Shown here: positions 59,156-64,000 of the stretch, one piece after another | Layout of the letters: the number at the start of each line of letters is the position of its first letter | Position numbering within the stretch: position 1 is the first letter of the stretch | DNA from: Chloroflexota bacterium | GTDB taxonomy: Bacteria; Chloroflexota; Anaerolineae; Aggregatilineales; Phototrophicaceae | Length of the DNA stretch: 64,000 nucleotides | Assembly (NCBI GenBank): GCA_011523545.1 | Contig: WTGN01000051.1 | Location: forward strand, 1 to 64,000 | Reading direction: 5' to 3' | Made by a program: the position numbers and the translations under genes | Notes under the pieces: generated by a model | Database searches by the model: none | Told to the model about the DNA's origin: nothing | Seen by the model: the letters and a program-made list of their open reading frames with translations, nothing else

Positions 59156-59805
59156 CAGGCGCGCCCGCTGGTATGGACGAGCAGTAGCAGCCCGGCGCGA
59201 AAGTCAATCTCGGCGGCATCTGCCAGCATGACATTGCTGATGCCGCGCGCCGGTCCCAATTGCAGGCTGTTTGCCTGGAGCGGATATTTTAGCGCGCGCG
59301 TGCTGATGCCTTCGGCGGCGGCGCTCAGCGGGATCAGCGATATTGTATCGCCGCGCTCGCCGGCGATATGATGCGCGCCCGGCCGCAGGAGGCGGACGAG
59401 TTGGTCGCCGTCCACGAAATCAAGGCGCAGCTCCTGGAATGCTGGCTGCGCCGGCAGGAGGATGTTCGCGATCGTCTGGTCAATTCGTCCGCCCAAGCCG
59501 CCCAGGACGTGGATCCCGCTGACGCCGATACGACGGCAATAATGCAGGGCCAGCTCAAAATCAGTTTCGTCTTTCTCCGGCGGATGCTGAATAATCTCGG
59601 CGCCGGCCGCTTTGAATCGCGCGACCTCGTCGGCGCTGAGCGAATCAAGATCGCCGATGATCGTATGGGGAGACAGACCGAGCGCGCGGGCGAGAAGCGC
59701 GCCGCCGTCGGCGCAAATGACGCGGGGCGACTCCAGCGACGCGAGCAAGCGGTCAACCATCACGCCGCGTTTGAGCTCGCCGTTGGCGAAGAGGAGGGTC
59801 TGCAC
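59155..59805 (-). CDS. Thiamine pyrophosphokinase (thiamine diphosphokinase)
   Basis: A 216-residue enzyme that pyrophosphorylates thiamine to the active cofactor. Motifs: VICADGGALLARAL, IIGDLDSLSADE, PPEKDETDFELAL (ATP and metal binding) and LGGLGGRIDQTIANI; the C-terminal thiamine-binding domain has LKYPLQANSL and GISNVM. First gene of a two-gene unit with the DUF402 protein. Confidence 0.92.
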   Translation of the reverse strand: MQTLLFANGELKRGVMVDRLLASLESPRVICADGGALLARALGLSPHTIIGDLDSLSADEVARFKAAGAEIIQHPPEKDETDFELALHYCRRIGVSGIHVLGGLGGRIDQTIANILLPAQPAFQELRLDFVDGDQLVRLLRPGAHHIAGERGDTISLIPLSAAAEGISTRALKYPLQANSLQLGPARGISNVMLADAAEIDFRAGLLLLVHTSGRA

Positions 59806-59829
59806 GTAATTCTTCCCTGAGATTGTGTT

Positions 59830-59962
59830 GCGGGCGACTCACAGAGACGCCCCTACGTATCCGCTATGTTTGAGCCTGAATCATACCATTGGCCTGGACG
59901 GGGACAAAATTGTATTGATAGCTAGCGGAAGATTCCGGGCGACCGGATAGCTCGCCCCTACA
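59830..59962. repeat. Two family A arms
   Basis: Inverted-type arms at 59830-59856 (GCGGGCGACTCACAGAGACGCCCCTAC) and 59937-59962 (GGGCGACCGGATAGCTCGCCCCTACA), in the divergent region between thiamine pyrophosphokinase and hyuB. Confidence 0.8.
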
Positions 59963-60021
59963 TCGTCGTCCAGCGCTATGCTAGCCTATTAGCGCGCGAA
60001 TCAGCCAGAAAGGCGGCAAGG

Positions 60022-61581
60022 GTGGACGCCATCAGCCTGGAAGTTTTCAAGAATCTCTTTGCGGCGGTCGCTGAAGAGATGGGCGTGACGCTGCGACGCG
60101 CCAGCTTCAGCCCCAACATCCGCGAGCGCCTGGATTTCAGCTGCGCGGTATTTGACGCCGAGGCGCGCATGATCGCGCAGGCGGCGCATATCCCCGTGCA
60201 CCTGGGCAGCATGCCGGCCTCGGTGGCGGCGGCTGTCGCTGAATTTGAGGCATTCCATCCGGGCGATATCGCCGTGCTCAACGACCCCTATCGCGGCGGC
60301 ACGCACTTGCCCGATATCACCATGATCTCACCGGTTTTCGCCGGTGGCGACCTGCGTTATTTTGTCGCCAGCCGGGCGCATCACGCTGATGTCGGCGGCA
60401 TGACCCCCGGGTCGGCGCCATTGAGCACCGAGCTTTATCAAGAGGGAATCATCATCCCGCCGTTGAAGCTGCGATTGAGCGGCTGGATGAACGAGGGCGC
60501 GCTCGACCTGATCGTGGCCAACAGCCGCAATCCGGCCGAGCGCCTGGGTGATTTGGAAGCGCAGATGGCGGCGCATCGCATCGGCGAAGGGCGCTTGCTC
60601 GACATGATGATTGAGCATGGCGTCGAGGAAACCCTGGCCCATGCGGCCGCCCTGCTCGATTATTCGCGGCGGATGACGCAGGCGGTCATCGCCGGCATCC
60701 CTGATGGCGTCTACCGTTATCAGGATGCGATGGAGGGCGATGGTCAAGCCGAATTCGAGATACCGATTCGCGCGCGGCTTGAAGTCCACGGCGAGTCGAT
60801 GACGGTCGATTTTAGCGGGAGCGCGCCGCAAGTGCCGGGCAACGTGAACGCGGTGCCGGCGATTGTGCGCTCGGCGACCTGGTATTGCGTGCGGCTGCTG
60901 GCGGAGGAAGACATCCCGGTCAATCACGGCTGCTTTCAACCGGTCGAGGTGATCACGCCGGCGGGCAGCTTCTTGAATCCGGGTTTTCCGGCGGCGGTAG
61001 TGGTGGGCAATACCGAGACCAGCCAAAGGATCGTGGATACCGTGCTGGGCGCGCTGGCGCAAGCGCTGCCGGGGGTCCTGCCGGCGGCGTCCCTGGGCAC
61101 GATGAACAATGTCGCGGTTGGCGGCGTCGCGGGCGAAGAGCAATTCGTCTATTACGAGACGCTTGGCGGCGGGCATGGCGCTTCCAGCCGCGGCGATGGG
61201 CTTTCGGGCCGGCACTGTCACATGACCAATACCCTAAATACGCCGGTCGAGGCGCTGGAATACAGCCTGCCGATGCGGGTGCGGCGTTACCAATTGCGCG
61301 CGGGCAGCGGCGGGCCCGGCCGGCATCGCGGCGGCGATGGCATCAGGCGCGAGTACGAGCTGCTGGCGCCGGCGACGGTCACGATCAACTCCGAACGGCG
61401 TTTGCGCGCGCCCTATGGCATCAACGGCGGCGGCAGCGGCGAATGCGGCGCCAATACGATCATTCGTGGCGGGCGGGCGGCAAGCGTCGGCGGCAAGCAT
61501 TCGGCCCATCTGGAAGCCGGCGACCGGGTGATCATCGAAACGCCCGGCGGCGGTGGCTGGGGTGGCCAATCGCCCTCATAA
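60022..61581 (+). CDS. hyuB: N-methylhydantoinase B / oxoprolinase subunit B-type protein
   Basis: A 519-residue HyuB-family subunit. With HyuA it forms ATP-dependent hydantoinases, oxoprolinases or acetone carboxylase-like enzymes. Motifs: [77 protein letters not shown] and a Gly-rich C-terminus ([28 protein letters not shown]). The start is GTG at 60022. Its usual partner hyuA is 940 bases downstream on the same strand, with hsp20 reversed between them. Substrate not resolved. Confidence 0.9.
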   Translation: MDAISLEVFKNLFAAVAEEMGVTLRRASFSPNIRERLDFSCAVFDAEARMIAQAAHIPVHLGSMPASVAAAVAEFEAFHPGDIAVLNDPYRGGTHLPDITMISPVFAGGDLRYFVASRAHHADVGGMTPGSAPLSTELYQEGIIIPPLKLRLSGWMNEGALDLIVANSRNPAERLGDLEAQMAAHRIGEGRLLDMMIEHGVEETLAHAAALLDYSRRMTQAVIAGIPDGVYRYQDAMEGDGQAEFEIPIRARLEVHGESMTVDFSGSAPQVPGNVNAVPAIVRSATWYCVRLLAEEDIPVNHGCFQPVEVITPAGSFLNPGFPAAVVVGNTETSQRIVDTVLGALAQALPGVLPAASLGTMNNVAVGGVAGEEQFVYYETLGGGHGASSRGDGLSGRHCHMTNTLNTPVEALEYSLPMRVRRYQLRAGSGGPGRHRGGDGIRREYELLAPATVTINSERRLRAPYGINGGGSGECGANTIIRGGRAASVGGKHSAHLEAGDRVIIETPGGGGWGGQSPS

Positions 61582-61590
61582 TCGCGACTT

Positions 61591-61777
61591 CGTAGGGGCG
61601 AGCCGGCGGCTCGCCCCTACACGCATCCATTTGTGGCTAAGACTGTAAGGGCGATGCCGTGAATCGCCCGTTTTCGCTATGCGATTCGATGACGGGCGAC
61701 TCACCGAGTCGCCCCAACAGATGTCTTGATGAGTGGGGTTGAAATTGACTGGGCGACCAGGCAGGCCGCCCCTACAA
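61591..61777. repeat. Cluster of four family A arms
   Basis: Arms at about 61591-61622, 61643-61670, 61692-61719 and 61750-61777, between hyuB and hsp20. This is the densest cluster in the window. The first is a compact perfect palindrome (GTAGGGGCGAGCCG/CGGCTCGCCCCTAC). Confidence 0.8.
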
Positions 61778-61796
61778 TGTGGTGACCCGGGTTGGC

Positions 61797-62234
61797 CTAG
61801 CTACCCGCGGCGCTGACGTTGACGGGGACCTGCCGCGGCTTGACATGCGCGGCCTTGGGCAGGGTGATGCTGAGGACGCCGTTCTCGAAGCTGGCTTCAA
61901 CCGCATCGCCGTCCACAATGGTGGGGAAGCGCAGGCTGCGGCTGAACTTGCCGAAGCGCCGCTCGCGGATCAGCATTTTGCTGGTCTCGTCACGGTTCTC
62001 GGCGGCGGTCTCGGCGCTGACGGTCAGCGTATCGTCGTGGATGTTGACGCTGATGTCGCCCTGATTGATGCCGGGCAGGTTGGCATGGACGATGTAGGCG
62101 TCGGCGTTCTCTTCGACATCCAGCGCGGGGCCGAAACCGCGGGCTTCAGGCTCGCCGCTGGCGAGCCAGGGGCGGGCGTCGTTCAGCAGATCGTCGACCA
62201 GACGGAAATAGGGACTGCGACTGCGAATCATCAT
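61797..62234 (-). CDS. Small heat-shock protein, Hsp20 family
   Basis: A 145-residue alpha-crystallin-type chaperone: an N-terminal arm (PYFRLVDDLLND), a core beginning ALDVEENADAYIVHANLPGI, the sub-motif SRSLRFPTIVDGDAVEASFENGVLSITLPK and a short tail. AAGGAGG seven bases before the ATG. The leader contains two family A arms, and a TATAAA box lies on the minus strand at 62350-62355. It interrupts hyuB and hyuA. Confidence 0.93.
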   Translation of the reverse strand: MMIRSRSPYFRLVDDLLNDARPWLASGEPEARGFGPALDVEENADAYIVHANLPGINQGDISVNIHDDTLTVSAETAAENRDETSKMLIRERRFGKFSRSLRFPTIVDGDAVEASFENGVLSITLPKAAHVKPRQVPVNVSAAGS

Positions 62235-62260
62235 GATGTTTCCTCCTTGTTGTTGTCAAT

Positions 62261-62324
62261 CGGGCGACCCAGCGGCTCGCCCCTACAATCGCATTGGGGC
62301 GGGCGACCCAACGGTTCGCCCCGG
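62261..62324. repeat. Two family A arms in the hsp20 leader
   Basis: CGGGCGACCCAGCGGCTCGCCCCTACA (62261-62287) and a less perfect arm (about 62299-62324). They sit between the hsp20 ribosome-binding site and its likely promoter, so they would form hairpins in the hsp20 leader RNA. The ribosome-binding site itself is not in the stems. Confidence 0.75.
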
Positions 62325-62520
62325 CATTGACTTGAATCAAACTGACATCTTTATACTAGGCCGCCCGCATAAGAGAAAAAGCGGCGGTACATAAGACTGG
62401 CGATAGAGAAATGTAACCCTGGCGTAAACGGCGCTCCAGGACCGCCGCATTTCGCGTTTCGCCAGCGGATGTTATGATTGAGCGCGTTGTCTGGGCGCGA
62501 GTTCGGGACGGGGGGCATTA

Positions 62521-64000
62521 ATGCAAGCGGGCGTCGATATCGGCGGCACATTCACCGATCTGGTGTTGAACGAGCGGGGAAAATTGAAGATACACAAGCT
62601 GCTCAGCAGCCCGGATCGTCCCGAGCGGGCGATGCTGGCCGGGCTGGAGACGCTCTGCCCCGGCGGGCTGGCGGCGCTGAGGCAAGTCGCCCATGGATCG
62701 ACCGTCGCCACCAACGCCATCCTGGAGCGCAAAGGCGCGCGGGCGGCCCTGCTCACGACAGCCGGTTTCCGCGATCTGCTCTTCATCGGGCGGCAGGATC
62801 GGCCGGCTCTGTATGACATTCACCCGCGCATCCCGCCGCCGCTGATCCCGCGGGAACGCTGCTTTGAAGTTATGGAGCGGCTCGATTTCCAGGGGAACGT
62901 GCTGACGGTGCTCGACATAGAGTCGCTTGACGCGGCGCTGGATCAGATAGCCGGGCATCAAGTGGATTCGATTGCGGTCTGCCTCCTATTCAGTTATGTC
63001 AATGCCGAGCACGAGCGGCGGGTCAAAGCGCGGATCCTGGAGCGCGGGATTGTCGCTGACGAATGGCGGGTTGTGCTGTCTTCGGAGGTCTTGCCTGAGT
63101 TCCGCGAGTATGAGCGCGCCAGCACGATCGCCCTGGAGGCTTATGTGCGGCCGGTCATGTCGCGCTACATCGGCGAGCTGGAAGCGGGCTTGCCGGCCGA
63201 TGCGTCGCTGCGCATCATGAAGTCCGATGGCGGCGTCATGCGCGCCAGCCGCGTCCGTCAAGGCGCTATCCACACCGCGCTCAGCGGGCCGGCGGCCGGC
63301 GTCATGGGCGCGTTTCACCTGGCCAATAGAGCCGGATTCGACCGAATCATCACGCTGGACATGGGCGGCACATCGACCGATGTGGCCTTGATCGCCGGGC
63401 AGCCAGTGCCGCGCCCCGAATCGGCGATTGACGGCTTGCCCACACGGGTGCGCATGCTTGATATTGAAACGATCGGCGCGGGCGGCGGCTCGCTGGCGCG
63501 CGTTGACGCGGGCGGCGCCTTGCGCGTGGGTCCGGAATCGGCGGGCGCCAATCCGGGGCCGGCCATCTACGGGCTCGGTGGCGATGCGGTGACGCTGAGC
63601 GACGCCAACGCCATCCTCGGGCGGCTGGACGCGGAGCATTTTCTGGGCGGGGCGATGGCGCTGGATTTGGCGGCGGGCGAGCGGGCGCTGGCGGCTTTGG
63701 CGCGGCAGATCGGCTTCAGCGTCGCCGACGCGGCCAAGGGCGTGGTCGAAATCGCCAACGTCAATATCGATCGGGCGATTCGGCGTGTGTCCATCGCCCG
63801 CGGTTATGACCCGCGCGATTTCACGCTGGTTGCCTTCGGTGGCGCCGGCCCGCTGCACGCTTGTGAAGCGGCCGAACGGCTGGATATCCCGCGCGTGCTG
63901 GTGCCGGAGGCGCCCGGTGTCTTGTGCGCGCTCGGGCTGCTGATCGCCGATGTGGCAGTCGATTACAGTCGCTCCGTCATGCGCGCGGCAACCGCGGAGA
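62521..64000 (+). CDS. hyuA: N-methylhydantoinase A / oxoprolinase subunit A-type protein (partial)
   Basis: The first 493 codons of a HyuA-family ATPase subunit; the gene runs off the window edge with no stop. It has the ASKHA-type phosphate-binding motif GVDIGGTFTDLV (residues 4-15), GSTVATNAILERKGARAALLTT, a family core LLFSYVNAEHE...VLPEFREYERASTIALEAYVRP, MKSDGGVM, and a second nucleotide-binding motif DMGGTSTDVAL (from D280). Then come IGAGGGSLA, GANPGPA and FGGAGPLHA. Partner of hyuB. A TATGAT box lies at 62473-62478. Confidence 0.92.
   Translation, partial: MQAGVDIGGTFTDLVLNERGKLKIHKLLSSPDRPERAMLAGLETLCPGGLAALRQVAHGSTVATNAILERKGARAALLTTAGFRDLLFIGRQDRPALYDIHPRIPPPLIPRERCFEVMERLDFQGNVLTVLDIESLDAALDQIAGHQVDSIAVCLLFSYVNAEHERRVKARILERGIVADEWRVVLSSEVLPEFREYERASTIALEAYVRPVMSRYIGELEAGLPADASLRIMKSDGGVMRASRVRQGAIHTALSGPAAGVMGAFHLANRAGFDRIITLDMGGTSTDVALIAGQPVPRPESAIDGLPTRVRMLDIETIGAGGGSLARVDAGGALRVGPESAGANPGPAIYGLGGDAVTLSDANAILGRLDAEHFLGGAMALDLAAGERALAALARQIGFSVADAAKGVVEIANVNIDRAIRRVSIARGYDPRDFTLVAFGGAGPLHACEAAERLDIPRVLVPEAPGVLCALGLLIADVAVDYSRSVMRAATAE

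Noticed and set aside
5511..62324. Family A repeats as a CRISPR array
   Set aside because: The arms are dispersed, palindromic and variable, without regular spacers or cas genes.
62261..62324. RNA thermometer in the hsp20 leader
   Set aside because: The hairpins are family A repeat arms and do not include the ribosome-binding site, so there is no sign of temperature-dependent masking.
62986..63858. Minus-strand frame inside hyuA
   Set aside because: The plus strand encodes an uninterrupted HyuA; the minus-strand product has no recognisable domain.

Overview
The window is a high-GC, gene-dense bacterial chromosome segment. It looks like Chloroflexota, probably an Anaerolineae-type lineage. 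The grounds are the gene complement (CcmE with a Cys motif, an ArsA ATPase with an HSP20-like tail, a PucC-type MFS protein, secreted glycoside-hydrolase-like proteins with Pro/Thr linkers) and a T-box leader; this placement is inference, since no rRNA is present. I saw no tRNA, rRNA, CRISPR array, prophage or insertion sequence.

Region 1 (1-14.2 kb) is a cytochrome c block. It holds a monoheme cytochrome, small membrane proteins, a membrane-anchored octaheme cytochrome of the hydroxylamine-oxidoreductase type with an adjacent multi-pass membrane partner, and then a nearly complete System I cytochrome c maturation cluster: ccmE, ccmF, ccmH, ccmG, a CcmI-like protein, a cytochrome c lipoprotein, ccmA, ccmB, ccmC. 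The last gene carries a CcmD-like tail on a secreted domain. The maturation genes would supply the heme attachment that the eight-heme protein needs.

Region 2 (14.2-31 kb) is housekeeping: an ArsA-type ATPase, a VOC protein, AlkC DNA glycosylase, a large CehA/McbA-like metallohydrolase, xseA-xseB, an RlmI-like methyltransferase, an SDR, MurJ, ribosomal protein L9, RodZ and RimO. Region 3 (31-41.3 kb) is a minus-strand run reading eda, three related glycoside-hydrolase-like proteins, a GT-C membrane glycosyltransferase, RNase Z and an O-methyltransferase. A glycerate kinase diverges from eda. Region 4 (42.6-46.9 kb) has proB and proA, separated by a Uma2 nuclease-like gene and a membrane protein.

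Region 5 (46.9-52.8 kb) is a T-box-controlled pheS and pheT transcription unit with a membrane glycosyltransferase between the two synthetase genes. Region 6 (53-64 kb) has a D-2-hydroxyacid dehydrogenase, fabI, a GerMN-like secreted protein, a PucC-type transporter, a universal stress protein, thiamine pyrophosphokinase with a DUF402 protein, and hydantoinase/oxoprolinase genes hyuB and hyuA (the latter cut by the window edge) separated by a reversed hsp20.

Two families of intergenic palindromic repeats run through the window. The main one (arms reading TGTAGGGGCG...CGCCC and the inverse) recurs in about 20 arms. At three places it supplies the stop codon of a gene, and once it also supplies the start codon and N-terminus of the next gene.
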